Origin: Pseudomonas duriflava
Lineage (GTDB): Bacteria > Pseudomonadota > Gammaproteobacteria > Pseudomonadales > Pseudomonadaceae
Assembly (NCBI RefSeq): GCF_007830155.1
Contig: NZ_VLKY01000011.1
Location: 1-64,000, forward strand
Direction: 5' to 3'
DNA length: 64,000 bases
The position numbers and the translations under genes were made by a program. This document shows, one piece after another, positions 44,554 to 54,790 of this stretch; position 1 is the first letter of the stretch; the number at the start of each line of letters is the position of its first letter. Under the pieces are notes generated by a model. The model ran no database searches and was not told where the DNA came from. It saw only the letters and a list, made by a program, of their open reading frames with translations.

Positions 44554-47500
44554 ATGGAACATTCCTCTGATTTCCTACCTTCCTCACCTGAGCGGCTGAT
44601 CAACCGCGCCGAGGAAACAGCCCTGCTTTCTGCATTACTGGCGCAAGCGACTGATTACGCGGTGATCTGTACGGATCTAGAAGGCCGTATTACCTGCTGG
44701 AGTGAGGGTGCACAAAGGATCCTGGGATGGTCGGCAGCTGAGATCATGGGCGGGCCGGTAGAGGTCTTGTTCAGTTCTGAAGATCTGGCGCAAGGTTGCC
44801 CGGCGACTCAACGTCAAATAGCCCTGGAGCAAGGCCGTACACAGCATGCCCAATGGTATCTGCGTAAGGGCGGCGAGACGTTTTGGGGGCGAGGTGAGCT
44901 CATACCGCTCAACGGCTCGACTGGAGAAGCTACCGGCTTGATTATGATCTTGCAGGATCGGAGCGAGGAAAAATGGATTTCTGAGCGGGACAATGCTGGC
45001 TTCCTGCTTCGGGTTATCGAGAGCAGCAATGAATGCATCAAGATCCTCGACCCGAGCGCACGGTTGAGGTACATGAGCGAAGCTGGCCAGCGTCTGATGG
45101 GAATAGTGGATTTCAACCGGGTTCTCAATTGCAACTGGCCGGATTTCTGGAGCGGCCAGGATCATGCCGAGGTGCTGAGTGCTATCAAGACGGCCCAGGC
45201 CGGTGGTATAGGGCGTTTCACCGGTTTTGCGCCTACCTTTACCGGTGAAGCTCGGTGGTGGGATGTTCAGGTAACGTCTATCCAGGGTCCGGATGGCAAG
45301 CCAGGCTGGCTGCTGGCCATTTCCCGAGACATTACCGAGCTGTATCAAACGTCCGAGGCCTTAAGGGCCAGTGAACAGCGCTTCAGAATGGCAATCCAGG
45401 CAGTACAGGGCATTTTATGGACAGCCAATGCTCGTGGGGAGGTTGTCGAGGATAGCCCTGGCTGGACGTCCTTGACTGGGCAGTCTTTTGAAGATGCCAA
45501 AGGATTCGGCTGGGTCAAGGCTTTCCATCCGGAAGACCTGCCCATGGTCATGCAGAACTGGATGGAGGCAGTTGCCGAACGAAAGCGGTATACACAGGAG
45601 TGCCGTATCCTGGGACAGGACGGCCAATGGCACTTGATTTCGACCCAGGCGCTCCCGGTAGTGAATGGGGATGGCAGCGTGCGAGAGTGGGTGGGAGTGC
45701 ATACTGACCTCTCCGGCTACCAGGCTGCGCAGGAAGCACTGCGTCAGGAAACCCGTCGCCTCGAAATTATCAACCGCATCGGTGCGCGTCTGGCGGCGGA
45801 ACTTGATCTGGAAAAATTGGTGCAAGAGGCGACGGATGCTGCCGTGGCGCTGATTGGTGCCCAGCTAGGTGCGTTTTTTTATAACGTCATCAACGAGCAG
45901 GGCGAGAGCTATATGCTTTATGCGCTCTCGGGAGTACCCAAGGAAGCCTTTGCGAAGTTTCCCATGCCGCGCAACACGGCGGTATTTAGCCCTACCTTCA
46001 AGGGCGAAGGGGTAGTACGTTCTGATGATATTACTCAGGACCCTCGGTATGGAAAGAGTGATACGCACCACGGAATGCCTAAAGAGCATCTGCCGGTGCG
46101 CAGTTATCTGGCTATTCCAGTTATCTCTCGATCAGGTGAGGTGCTAGGCGGACTGCTGTTCGGACATGAACGTGTTGGCGTGTTCACTGAGGAACATGAG
46201 CAATTACTGACAGGTATCGCCGGCCAGGCAGCCATCGCTATCGACAATGCCCGGCTTTTCCAGGCTGCCCAGTATGAGTTGGCTGAACGCAAGCGTGCCG
46301 AAGAGCAGGTCCAGATGCATAACATGCGTTTGCGCCTACTCTCCGAGGCGATTGAAAAGCTGCCTTCGGCTCAGTCGCTCGAAGCGCTAATGAGCATAAT
46401 CGGCAATGCGACACGAGAGATTTCGGGCGCCGATGGCGTTTCGATCGTATTGCGGGAAAACGATGAGTGTTTTTATGCCACTGAGATCGCGTCGAAACCG
46501 TTGTGGAAAGGCAAGCGCTTTCCTCTTGAGGCATGTATTTCTGGCTGGGCCATGATCAATCGGCAAACGGCAATCATTGCCGATATATTGAATGACTCAA
46601 GGATTGATCGTGAGTTGTACTACCCCACCTCCGTTCGCAGTCTGGTCATGGTGCCATTGATTAGCGAAAAGGAAGGTATTGCCGCTATTGGTGCTTACTG
46701 GTCACGCGAGTATACGCCGGTGCCTTCGGAAATCGCCACGCTTGAAGCCCTGGCACGCTCGGCCGGTGCAGTGCTCAAGCGGTTGGAAGCGGACCAGGCC
46801 TTGCGGACGCTAAACGAGACCCTTGAGCAGCAAGTGGCTGAACGGACGGCGGAAAGAGACCGGATCTGGAAACTGTCTACCGATATCATGCTGGTAGCCC
46901 GGTTCGATACCATAGTCACAGCTGTAAACCCTGCCTGGACGATGCTGCTGGGCTGGAGCAAAAGCGAAATCATCGGACAGTCGTGCATGAACTTTGTGCA
47001 TCCAGACGATAAGCAGATTACATCAGCTGAAATCGTGAGGCTCTCACAGGGCATGCCGTCGATGCGTTTCGAGAACCGCTATCGGCATAAAGATGGCTCC
47101 TATCGCTGGATTGCGTGGGCGGCTGCACCAAGCGATCAGTTCTTGCATGCGGTTGGTCGAGATATTACAGCTGAAAAAGAACAGGCCGAGGCGCTTCGCC
47201 GAACCGAAGAGGCCTTGCGGCAAGCCCAAAAAATGGAGGCGGTAGGACAGCTTACAGGTGGCATTGCACATGACTTCAATAACTTGCTGACCGGCATTAT
47301 CGGCTCGCTGGAAATGATGCAGGCCCGTATTACCCAAGGACGTACCGATACGCTTGAGCGCTATGCCAAGGTGGCCATGACGTCGGCCCAACGTGCAGCC
47401 GCCTTGACGCACCGCTTGCTGGCGTTCGCACGTCGGCAACCGCTTGATCCCAAGTCGGTCGATGTCAATCGTTTGATCGTCTCGATGGAGGACTTGCTGC

Positions 47501-48375
47501 GACGTACGCTGGGTGAGTCGATCCGCATGGAATTTGTGACGGACCCGAATGTATGGGTCACCTTGTGCGACCCTCATCAGTTGGAAAGCTCCATCTTGAA
47601 CCTGGCGATCAACGCACGTGACGCCATGCCAGAAGGTGGCTGTTTAACCATCGAGACCAGAAATACCCGCCTCGATCAGGCCTATGCCACGCTTAACCGT
47701 AGCGTGACGCCTGGGGATTACATCTGCATCGCCGTTACCGACACTGGGGCAGGAATGTCGCATGACGTAATCAAGCGAGCCTTCGATCCGTTCTTTACCA
47801 CCAAGCCGATGGGGCAGGGGACCGGCATGGGGCTTTCAATGGTGTATGGCTTCAGCCGTCAATCCAGAGGGCACGCCACGATTTATTCGGAAGTAGGTCA
47901 AGGCACAACGATCAAACTGTATTTGCCACGCTTCCTGGGTGAGGCCGAGGAAGAAGCAGAAGGTGCCGTTCTGACGGAGGCGCACCGCACCGATACGGGA
48001 GAAACCGTGCTGGTGGTCGAAGATGAACCTGCCGTTCGAGATCTAATTGTCGAGGTATTGAAAGATCTTGGCTATCGTCCTCTAGAGGCGGCCACCGGGC
48101 CCGAAGGGCTGGAAGTGCTGCTTTCGGATCAGGCAATCGACTTGTTGGTAACGGATGTAGGGCTACCCGGTCTGAATGGTCGGCAGGTCGCTGACTTTGC
48201 TCGGGAGAAACGCCCTGAGCTGAAAGTACTGTTTATTACGGGATATGCGGAAAATGCCACGCTGGCTAGTGGCTTTCTCGATCCGGGCATGGAAATGATT
48301 ACCAAGCCATTCCCCGTTGAAGTCTTGGCTACTCGAGTTCGTACTATGATCGAGCGCGGCAAGAAGTCCTGCTGA
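44554..48375 (+). CDS. Large hybrid histidine kinase (PAS x3, GAF x2, PAS, HisKA, HATPase, REC)
   Basis: A 1273-residue soluble sensor kinase. Three PAS/PAC units cover ~25-395 ([30 protein letters not shown]), two GAF domains ~415-575 and ~605-750, then a coiled coil and a fourth PAS (~770-890). HisKA has His near 905 ([11 protein letters not shown]); HATPase_c ([20 protein letters not shown]) and a receiver with Asp near 1199 ([13 protein letters not shown]) finish it. No membrane helix is present, so inputs are cytosolic or diffusible. It stands alone and shares a terminator with the converging opgD gene. Its output regulator is not nearby. Confidence 0.92.
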   Translation: MEHSSDFLPSSPERLINRAEETALLSALLAQATDYAVICTDLEGRITCWSEGAQRILGWSAAEIMGGPVEVLFSSEDLAQGCPATQRQIALEQGRTQHAQWYLRKGGETFWGRGELIPLNGSTGEATGLIMILQDRSEEKWISERDNAGFLLRVIESSNECIKILDPSARLRYMSEAGQRLMGIVDFNRVLNCNWPDFWSGQDHAEVLSAIKTAQAGGIGRFTGFAPTFTGEARWWDVQVTSIQGPDGKPGWLLAISRDITELYQTSEALRASEQRFRMAIQAVQGILWTANARGEVVEDSPGWTSLTGQSFEDAKGFGWVKAFHPEDLPMVMQNWMEAVAERKRYTQECRILGQDGQWHLISTQALPVVNGDGSVREWVGVHTDLSGYQAAQEALRQETRRLEIINRIGARLAAELDLEKLVQEATDAAVALIGAQLGAFFYNVINEQGESYMLYALSGVPKEAFAKFPMPRNTAVFSPTFKGEGVVRSDDITQDPRYGKSDTHHGMPKEHLPVRSYLAIPVISRSGEVLGGLLFGHERVGVFTEEHEQLLTGIAGQAAIAIDNARLFQAAQYELAERKRAEEQVQMHNMRLRLLSEAIEKLPSAQSLEALMSIIGNATREISGADGVSIVLRENDECFYATEIASKPLWKGKRFPLEACISGWAMINRQTAIIADILNDSRIDRELYYPTSVRSLVMVPLISEKEGIAAIGAYWSREYTPVPSEIATLEALARSAGAVLKRLEADQALRTLNETLEQQVAERTAERDRIWKLSTDIMLVARFDTIVTAVNPAWTMLLGWSKSEIIGQSCMNFVHPDDKQITSAEIVRLSQGMPSMRFENRYRHKDGSYRWIAWAAAPSDQFLHAVGRDITAEKEQAEALRRTEEALRQAQKMEAVGQLTGGIAHDFNNLLTGIIGSLEMMQARITQGRTDTLERYAKVAMTSAQRAAALTHRLLAFARRQPLDPKSVDVNRLIVSMEDLLRRTLGESIRMEFVTDPNVWVTLCDPHQLESSILNLAINARDAMPEGGCLTIETRNTRLDQAYATLNRSVTPGDYICIAVTDTGAGMSHDVIKRAFDPFFTTKPMGQGTGMGLSMVYGFSRQSRGHATIYSEVGQGTTIKLYLPRFLGEAEEEAEGAVLTEAHRTDTGETVLVVEDEPAVRDLIVEVLKDLGYRPLEAATGPEGLEVLLSDQAIDLLVTDVGLPGLNGRQVADFAREKRPELKVLFITGYAENATLASGFLDPGMEMITKPFPVEVLATRVRTMIERGKKSC

Positions 48376-48386
48376 CCATGTTTCCA

Positions 48387-48422
48387 GCATGACGGCAGTT
48401 CAGGACCGAACTGCCGTCATGC
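48387..48422. terminator. Bidirectional terminator between hybrid kinase and opgD
   Basis: A perfect 15-bp stem (GCATGACGGCAGTTC / GAACTGCCGTCATGC) with a six-base loop sits in the 53-base gap of two converging genes. Confidence 0.8.
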
Positions 48423-48428
48423 ATAGGG

Positions 48429-50051
48429 TCAAGGGTAGCGACGGCGCTCGGGTGCAGGCGGAAAGTACTGATACAGCCAGGTTTCGCTCAAAATTCGCCC
48501 CTGTGTGCGAATAAATAGACGCATTTCTACCGGGTCGACGCTCTCGCTGGTGGGATACCAGTCGAAGATGACTCGATAGCCTTTGATGTCTGGAATCCAG
48601 AGGACGTGGAAGTCTTTTAGTTCGCCGCTGGAAACCGTCACGACTGGCTCGATACCGGTACCTTGGGGCAAGGTATCGAGCCCGCCACCGGCAAAGTCGA
48701 TGGCGAAGCGACGTGCCCAGACTTTGGGATAATGCTCGCCGGGTGCCCAGCCCTCGGTAAAACCACCCATGCCGGAGCGGGTAGCATGTACCTGCGCCAG
48801 GGGCGTTCTAACCGGAGGCAGTGCGCTCCAGTAGAGCTTGTAGCCATAGTTCAATGCCGTGCCGGGTGTAATTGGCTGTTTTGGGTTCCAGCAAGCCACG
48901 ATGTTATCCATGGTTTCGCCGGTAGTGGGAATTTCCAGCAGATCGATTGAGCCTTCCCCCCAGGCCGTGGTCGGTTCGACCCAAAGGCTGGGGCGACGGC
49001 TGTACCAGTCGATCGTGTCCTGGTAGCTAGCGAAATTATGGTCCATCTGGACCAGACCGAACCCCTTGGGGTCCTTGTCAGCAAAGGCGTTAAATTGCAG
49101 TGTTGCCGGATTGTTCAGCGGGCGGCACACCCATTCGCCATTACCACGCCACATCGAGAGTCGATCGGAGTCATGGATTTGCGGGTGGATCGTATCGCAC
49201 ATGCGTCGCTCATGGGTGCCACAACTAAACATGCTTGTCATCGGGGCAATACCCAGCTGTTTTATTTCCTTGCGGGCATAAACGTTGGCATCGATATCCA
49301 TGATGACTTGTTTTGCACGGCAGTCGATATCGAAGCGATAGGCCCCCGTTGCACTGGGTGAGTCGAGCAGGGCATACACCACGAAACGGGTGCTGTTGGG
49401 GGCAGGCGTCTCAAACCAGAACTTCGTGAAGTTGGGAAACTCCTCCACTGTATCTGAGTAGTTATTGATGGCGAGCCCGCGGGCCGAGAGACCGTATTGC
49501 TTGGTATCATCTACCGCACGGAAGTAGCTCGCCCCCAGAAACGAGACGATGTCATGCTTGGTCAGCTCCGGTGATTTGAACACCTTGAAACCGGCAAAGC
49601 CGAGGTCACCCTGGAGCTGGGACGTATCAACACCTGTTCCTTCGTATTTGAACATCTCGGGACGGAAGTGAATTTCCGTGGCGAGTTTTTTCTTGGGGTC
49701 GACCCGGTACATGCGCACAGGCTGTTTGAAACCCATACCGACATGAAAGAACTGCACATCCAGTTGAGCTTTCTGGTCATGCCACAGTGATTCTTTTGCA
49801 TCGTACTGGATAGCATTGAATTGTTGCGGCGTAAGCGAAGCGAGCGTAGCAGGCAGTTGTTGCGTCGTGTCTACATAATCGCTACCAGCCATTTGCCGAG
49901 CTTGCGTTTTCAGTCGATCAAAGCTGAAGGGTTCTGCATCGTCCTGTTTGCCGTTTCCTGGAGGCATTTGAGCGGCAAAGAGAGTGGAAGCGGGAAGGCC
50001 GGTATAGGCGGCGAAAGCCAGTGATACTTTCAAAAGATCTCTGCGTTGCAT
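48429..50051 (-). CDS. opgD: Glucans biosynthesis protein D (OpgD/MdoD)
   Basis: The 540-residue periplasmic protein belongs to the OpgG/OpgD family, which shapes osmoregulated periplasmic glucans. A twin-arginine signal ([22 protein letters not shown]) predicts Tat export, as for E. coli OpgD. Family motifs include [52 protein letters not shown] and NDIVACWNP-like [13 protein letters not shown]. The start at 50051 gives the canonical Tat peptide; an ATG at 50102 would add an unlikely extension. It has no opgGH neighbours. Confidence 0.93.
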   Translation of the reverse strand: MQRRDLLKVSLAFAAYTGLPASTLFAAQMPPGNGKQDDAEPFSFDRLKTQARQMAGSDYVDTTQQLPATLASLTPQQFNAIQYDAKESLWHDQKAQLDVQFFHVGMGFKQPVRMYRVDPKKKLATEIHFRPEMFKYEGTGVDTSQLQGDLGFAGFKVFKSPELTKHDIVSFLGASYFRAVDDTKQYGLSARGLAINNYSDTVEEFPNFTKFWFETPAPNSTRFVVYALLDSPSATGAYRFDIDCRAKQVIMDIDANVYARKEIKQLGIAPMTSMFSCGTHERRMCDTIHPQIHDSDRLSMWRGNGEWVCRPLNNPATLQFNAFADKDPKGFGLVQMDHNFASYQDTIDWYSRRPSLWVEPTTAWGEGSIDLLEIPTTGETMDNIVACWNPKQPITPGTALNYGYKLYWSALPPVRTPLAQVHATRSGMGGFTEGWAPGEHYPKVWARRFAIDFAGGGLDTLPQGTGIEPVVTVSSGELKDFHVLWIPDIKGYRVIFDWYPTSESVDPVEMRLFIRTQGRILSETWLYQYFPPAPERRRYP

Positions 50052-50326
50052 GCGTGACCCTGTGGCAATGATGTCTACCCGTACGCGACGTTGCCGCAGC
50101 AATCATCGGGCACATGAAGCGGGCTGAGCGAGCCGGACAAAATAGCGTTCAGTACACGGCCCTTCAGCGCAGCGGCTGAGGGTAAAAGATACGCCTGTGC
50201 AGGAACAGTTCGATTATGTTTCCGAAACTGTAAGGTATCGCACAAACTAGGCTGCTTATCAGGCAATAGGCCTTGAAGAACCTAATAATGGGGAGGCGCT
50301 GCCTGTTGCAGACAACGCCATGGGTT

Positions 50327-50962
50327 TTATCGACGCAGCAGTGCACGCTCGATCAAACTCAGCAGTGCACCGTAAAGCGGCAGGAACAGCAGCAGGCTGA
50401 TACCCAGCTTCACGGCGTAGTCGACACTGGCGATTTCCACCCAATGTTCGGCCATGAAAGGGTTATCGCTGTGCCAGAACGCAATCGAAAAGAACGCAAA
50501 CGTATCCAGTAGATTACCAAGTACAGTCGAGGCTGCCGGTGCAACCCACCACTGTCGCATCTGGCGTAGCCGATCGAAAACATGAATATCCACCAGCTGC
50601 CCCAGCACATAGGCCAGAAAGCTGGCAAACGAGATACGAAGTACAAATGTATTAAGTTCGGCCAAGGCAGCTATGCCCCGGAAAGCGCCTTCCTGAAACA
50701 GCACCGAAAACACATAAGACACCACCAGTGCAGGAATCATGACCCGAGCGATAACTTGGCGTGCCGGTTGCTTTCCCATCAGGCGTACAGTTAGATCTGT
50801 TGCCAGGAAAATGAACGGGAAGCTGAACGCCCCCCAAGTGGTATGCCAACCGAATAGGCTCAGCGGCAATTGAACCAGGTAGTTACTGGCGATGATGATA
50901 AGGATGTGGAAACCGATCAGACCGGCCAATGCCGAGCGTCTGACGTTTGACGTCATTTGCAT
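50327..50962 (-). CDS. yhhQ: Queuosine precursor transporter (YhhQ/VUT family)
   Basis: A 211-residue inner-membrane protein with six predicted helices, of the COG1738/VUT-1 family. SFPFIFLATDLTVRLMGKQ and FLAYVLGQLVDIHVFDRLR carry the conserved Asp residues. E. coli YhhQ imports preQ0 and preQ1, 7-deazaguanine precursors of the tRNA base queuosine. The ATG is preceded by AAGGA, which is part of a preQ1-I riboswitch, so synthesis should drop when preQ1 is plentiful. The riboswitch strongly supports the assigned substrate. Confidence 0.92.
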   Translation of the reverse strand: MQMTSNVRRSALAGLIGFHILIIIASNYLVQLPLSLFGWHTTWGAFSFPFIFLATDLTVRLMGKQPARQVIARVMIPALVVSYVFSVLFQEGAFRGIAALAELNTFVLRISFASFLAYVLGQLVDIHVFDRLRQMRQWWVAPAASTVLGNLLDTFAFFSIAFWHSDNPFMAEHWVEIASVDYAVKLGISLLLFLPLYGALLSLIERALLRR

Positions 50963-50968
50963 GTAGAG

Positions 50969-51003
50969 TCCTTTTTGGTAAGGGATGGGGTGAGGGAACC
51001 CAT
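50969..51003 (-). promoter_or_regulatory. preQ1-I riboswitch controlling yhhQ translation
   Basis: The minus-strand leader can form the small H-type pseudoknot of preQ1-I aptamers. P1 is ATGGG (51003-50999) with CCCAT (50989-50985). The loop TTCCCTCAC contains TCC (50997-50995), which can pair with GGA (50971-50969). An A-rich joining strand (AAAAA, 50976-50972) precedes GGA. That GGA is the Shine-Dalgarno of the yhhQ ATG seven bases on, so ligand binding would block translation. The core GGTTC..CACCC..AAAAAGGA matches the preQ1-I consensus, and preQ1-I elements are known upstream of COG1738 genes. Confidence 0.78.
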
Positions 51004-51107
51004 TACAACGGCTCGTTCTTCGCGAGCGGGGCGCATTCTAATACTGAATGGCAGGCTGGCGCAGCCGATCTGATCGGATCTTCATTATTTCGAAGCAGGC
51101 GTACGTG

Positions 51108-51137
51108 CAAAGCCTACCCCGCTTCGGGTGGGCTTTG
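51108..51137. terminator. Hairpin after the chemoreceptor pseudogene
   Basis: CAAAGCCTACCC / GGGTGGGCTTTG forms a stem of 12 positions with one mismatch and a six-base loop, just past the pseudogene stop at 51149 in the minus direction. Confidence 0.65.
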
Positions 51138-51148
51138 CCGCGTCAGAC

Positions 51149-51793
51149 TCAGACGCGGAACTGGGCAACCTGACTGTCCAGTGATTGCGCCAGCTGTTTG
51201 ATGTCGCCGGCATTGCGCGAGGCAGCATTAATGGCCTGGCTGTTTGTTTCGGCCATCTGCGCGATGCGCTCGACCGTACGGGCCACGTCATCGCTGGCGG
51301 CTGACTGCTCACGCAGTGCGGTAGAGATCTGATCGACTACACGGATGATGCGATCCGAGCCCTGGCGAATCTACTCAATGGCCTGATTGGCCGAGCTGGC
51401 CAGTTCCAGCCCCTCATTGACCTGCTCTACGCCGACACTCATGTTGCTGACCGCCTCCTGCGTGCTTGTCTGGATCTTCTGGATCACGTTGGCGATTTCC
51501 TGAGTGGACTTGCCGGTGCGCTGTGCCAGCAGGCGTACTTCATCAGCTACCACGGCAAAACCACGGCCCTGATCGCCGGCTCGAGCCGCCTTGATGGCCG
51601 CGTTCAAGGCCAACAGGTTGGTCTGCTCGGCTATCTCGCTGATTACATTCACGATCGAAGTGATTTGGGACGTATGGCGACCCAGCTCGGAAATCTGAGC
51701 TGCTGAGTTCTGTACGGTGCTGGCAATCCGGTTGATGTTCTCCAGCGTTTGTTGAATGACTTTGCCGCCTTCTACCGATTGCTTGCCCGAGTC
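51149..51793 (-). pseudogene. Chemoreceptor (MCP) signalling-domain remnant with in-frame TAG
   Basis: Only the C-terminal ~215 residues of an MCP remain, from [16 protein letters not shown] to AQFRV. The tip [20 protein letters not shown] has Lys in place of the nearly invariant Glu. TAG at 51371-51373 interrupts the frame after NQAIE, and IRQGSDRIIRVVDQIS continues in the same frame, a typical QAIExIRQGS junction that needs one substituted codon. Sensor, membrane helices and HAMP are missing; sequence upstream of 51793 is non-MCP. This is a truncated and further decayed gene. Confidence 0.88.
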
Positions 51794-51887
51794 AACTTGA
51801 AAGCAATTAAGGTACAAAATCGACCGGGCGACGATTGGCCTGCCCTGAGCAGGCCAGTCAGAAAAACGGCAAAAACGGAGTGTTGCT

Positions 51888-53285
51888 CTATACGGTAATG
51901 CCTAGTGTTTTACCGCACGCTGCCAGGGAGCGCTGCTGGGTCTGCTCGTACAACGCAAGCTCATCCAGCACTGTTGCGCCAAGAGCCTGCTGGAATTGTT
52001 CACGACTAGATGTGGCTGCGTAGTGAGCCTGCGCCGTATCTCCCAAATTGGACTGAAAAATGCCAGCCGCGCTGACAGGAAGAAAGTCTTCATATACCAG
52101 GGGTTCGTATTGGATATGACCCGCCTTGATTAAGGCTTCCAGTTCGCGAGGTCGTGAGACGTCTTTTCGAGCAGCAAGACCTTGTTCGGTAGCGAAATAG
52201 CGGAAATAGGCGAGGCCTTGAGTGCGCAAGGCGTCGTAATCGTCTGGTAGATCTGCAAAGCAGGCGCTGAGCTTTTTCATATAAGAATCAGCATTCCCCT
52301 CATTAGGCGCGACCCCTAGTTGTTCGCGTGCCGCGTTTAGAAGCGTGTCGTAAAGCGCTCGACCCTTGGGTGTGAGAGCCACGCCGCGCTGCTCGATCTC
52401 ACCGAAACGTGCGGTGTGGCTACCGGTTACTGTGGCACCCTGGTCATCAATAAAGGCGATGCTTTCTTGCAATGCCTTGAAGCTGGTCTGGCGTAGCAGT
52501 ACCGGACATTTACGCGGAGGAGGCCCCTCGATAACCGCTTTGGGGGTAATACCCCAGTGCGGCATGCCAGCCTGGACTGCGTCGATGTCGAGTGTGCGTG
52601 GCGTTAAGTGATTGATATGTGGCCCCTTGAACGCCACGATATCAGCGATCAACCGATGCTGGTCGTGCAGTTGTTGATAGACCTCAGCACTGACAGTGGC
52701 TTCGCTGTGCCAGCGGAAGGTTTCCAAGGCTTCCTGGATGAATTCATCCGCTTCGACAGGTGTTAATCCCCCAACCGTTTCAAAGCGCTCGATCAGGGCT
52801 AGGGCTCGTGGTGTGAAGATCGTTCGCTTCGCCAGAATGGCCTCGGCTTTCTGACGCACCGCGACATCCTCGATCAGTTCGAGACGGAGGAGGGACGTGA
52901 AGACACGGAAAGGACCCCTTTGCAGGGACGCCTCATGAACAGCGCGGAAAGCTGTTGAATGGACTGGAACGCCTGCTTCGGAAAGATCGTAATATCCCAC
53001 CGGTAGCATCCCCATCACGGCGAACAAACGGCGGATAGTAGCCAGCTCCTCCGGTGTGCCAACCCGGATCGCCCCGTGCCGCTCCATGTCCAGCCGCTCA
53101 ATTTCACCCGTCCGGCTCAGGCGCTCCGTCAGGTCAGGCTGCATGTGCATTACGTTCCGGTTCACCTCGGCTACCAGCTCTAATAAGGTGCCATAAAGGG
53201 GTACTTCTGACTTGTACATATCGGACATGGCCCGAGAAAAGCGGGCACGGATTTCGTCAGAGTCGACAAAGGCCTGATGGCTCAT
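51888..53285 (-). CDS. hglS: 2-oxoadipate dioxygenase/decarboxylase (HglS, DUF1338/YdcJ)
   Basis: The 465-residue Fe(II) enzyme of the VOC-fold DUF1338 family converts 2-oxoadipate to D-2-hydroxyglutarate in the D-lysine catabolic route of Pseudomonas putida. Metal ligands of the characterised enzyme (His70, His226, Glu294) are matched here by [10 protein letters not shown] with His at position 70, HINHLTPRT, and FGEIEQRG. Full family length. It is monocistronic; other lysine-degradation genes are not in the window. A short inverted repeat AAGAC-N4-GTCTT lies 20 bases upstream of the start. Confidence 0.92.
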   Translation of the reverse strand: MSHQAFVDSDEIRARFSRAMSDMYKSEVPLYGTLLELVAEVNRNVMHMQPDLTERLSRTGEIERLDMERHGAIRVGTPEELATIRRLFAVMGMLPVGYYDLSEAGVPVHSTAFRAVHEASLQRGPFRVFTSLLRLELIEDVAVRQKAEAILAKRTIFTPRALALIERFETVGGLTPVEADEFIQEALETFRWHSEATVSAEVYQQLHDQHRLIADIVAFKGPHINHLTPRTLDIDAVQAGMPHWGITPKAVIEGPPPRKCPVLLRQTSFKALQESIAFIDDQGATVTGSHTARFGEIEQRGVALTPKGRALYDTLLNAAREQLGVAPNEGNADSYMKKLSACFADLPDDYDALRTQGLAYFRYFATEQGLAARKDVSRPRELEALIKAGHIQYEPLVYEDFLPVSAAGIFQSNLGDTAQAHYAATSSREQFQQALGATVLDELALYEQTQQRSLAACGKTLGITV

Positions 53286-53691
53286 CGCAAACCGTCTCCT
53301 TTCAGATAAGACAGATGTCTTCTTGTCATTGAATGTTCATTCTGCGGAGGGACGGTTGAGCTTACAAATGACAAAAACTCAGGGTGTCAGTCATTAAGGG
53401 AATTTTGACAAAACCTGCAGACTTTGCAGGCGGTGCGTTCACCACAGGAAATGAGGAAGGTGGGCGCGGTTTTTCGCTGTCCATATACAAAAGAGCACTG
53501 CGTAGCGCCAAAAGGGCATACGCGTTGCCTTTCTGGCGCTATGTTCGACAGAGCCCAACACAGTTTAGCTCTGGGGTCGGCTGGCTGAACTTATGATTCA
53601 AAACGCTAGACCCTGTCAGCCCAAGCCTGATTTCGCTAAACGCAATAAGGGGCTTGAGCCAGTCAAAAGGAATCAATAAGCAGGTAAGCGG
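53286..53691. other. Intergenic region holding a two-hairpin element
   Basis: Hairpin one is TAGCGCCA..TGGCGCTA (53503-53541) with an inner AAAGGGCA/TGCCTTT pairing. Hairpin two is CAGAGC..GCTCTG (53549-53573), followed by GGGTCGGCTGGCTGA. Related modules in another order are found at 43999-44090. The frame at 53384-53596 that covers this is not a plausible gene. Confidence 0.45.
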
Positions 53692-53955
53692 TTAGCCCGC
53701 TCGACGATGGGACGCTTCGCCATCATTCGCTTCGCTGCTCATTTGCTCGTCCAGCATGCGGTTCACCTGATGTCTACCTGCCAACTGTTCCTTAACCTCT
53801 TCGAGCTCAAGCTGAACGCCGTTTAAGTTGGAACTAACAGCCAGCAGCTGTTCTTCGAGCATACGAGCTCTCTCTAGGACTTCTTTGAGCATCTTGAAGG
53901 AGGGAATACCTACTACGATGAGCAGGACGAGTGCAATTATAGAAGTGATACTCAT
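53692..53955 (-). CDS. Small membrane-anchored coiled-coil protein (87 aa)
   Basis: An N-terminal membrane helix (SITSIIALVLLIVVGIPSF, ~2-20) is followed by a long amphipathic helix (EVLERARMLEEQLLAVSSN...LEEVKEQLAG) that should form a coiled coil. The layout resembles phage-shock PspB-like or other small envelope-stress proteins, but no family is certain. The start MSITSII at 53955 has AAGGA six bases upstream; the ATG at 53961 is too close to it. It is alone in its neighbourhood. Confidence 0.65.
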   Translation of the reverse strand: MSITSIIALVLLIVVGIPSFKMLKEVLERARMLEEQLLAVSSNLNGVQLELEEVKEQLAGRHQVNRMLDEQMSSEANDGEASHRRAG

Positions 53956-53961
53956 CAGCAT

Positions 53962-54354
53962 TCCTTACTTGATCTTTTATTGTCATTAGGCAGAAATTCC
54001 TGCCGTACCCACCGCCCATCATTTTGCGAGATGATGGTGAGCTATCCCTGAGATGAGTCCTTGCACTCGAGCCACTCTGTACGACACGAAAGCAAAAAAG
54101 CAACTTGGCAGTGATAGCCTCCTGGCATCGGTGCTGTGACCGTCGAATGGTTTTTTTTATCCATCAACAAGAGGTTAACCAGAGTGTTGTTCGTCGGGTT
54201 TTATGGCCCTCTGGCGCCGCTGTGACCGTAGCAGCCTCTAGACAAAAGTAGAGGTGCTATCTCTCCAAGGTTTTGAAAGACAAGAGGTAGAGCGGTTTGA
54301 GGAATTTTTGGCAAGCTCGTGGCGTAGTGACACAGGCAGGCGTGGAAGGAATTG
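53962..54354. other. Intergenic stretch, only minor repeats
   Basis: About 390 bases. CATCAT..ATGATG (54015-54037) is a small inverted repeat. No gene or RNA recognised. Confidence 0.35.
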
Positions 54355-54385
54355 CCTCCGACGTACGGTGTAACGATCGGAGGCG
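54355..54385 (-). terminator. Hairpin after the 76-residue hypothetical gene
   Basis: GCCTCCG / CGGAGGC forms a seven-pair stem with a 17-base loop 14 bases beyond the stop in the minus direction. Confidence 0.4.
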
Positions 54386-54398
54386 GGTAAGCTGTGGG

Positions 54399-54629
54399 TC
54401 AGGAGTCGAATTTCTCGGTCACGATGAACTGATTAGTGCCCAGCTTGTGAGCACCCCACGATACGATGTAATCCCCGCCTAATCGGATCGCCTCCGAATC
54501 GGCGACAGATTCTGAATTGAACATGGCCACAAAATGCCATGGGCTGTTTCTGAAAACGCCCCAACCCTTGACCCAGTCATTATCATTGGGATCCACCTGA
54601 AGTTCGCGAAACAGCCATTGGAATTCCAT
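54399..54629 (-). CDS. Small hypothetical protein (76 aa)
   Basis: The protein MEFQWLFRELQVDPNDNDW... is soluble, rich in Trp and acidic residues, and compact (NSPWHFVAMFNSESVADSEAIRL). AAGGAG lies eight bases before the ATG at 54629; a longer frame from 54671 has no such site. I do not recognise a family. It is divergent from the Na+/H+ antiporter gene. Confidence 0.6.
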   Translation of the reverse strand: MEFQWLFRELQVDPNDNDWVKGWGVFRNSPWHFVAMFNSESVADSEAIRLGGDYIVSWGAHKLGTNQFIVTEKFDS

Positions 54630-54790
54630 TACAGCACTCCTTGTATGGACACTAATATGTAAATAGCACATATGTCGCTCGTTCGATCAACGGATATGAC
54701 CTTCATTTTTTAAAAATTTCCTTTCAATAAGACAAGCCTGTAACTCCAGGCTGTGCGTTCCTTATCTTTTCTAGGATCTTTCTGCTTTTC

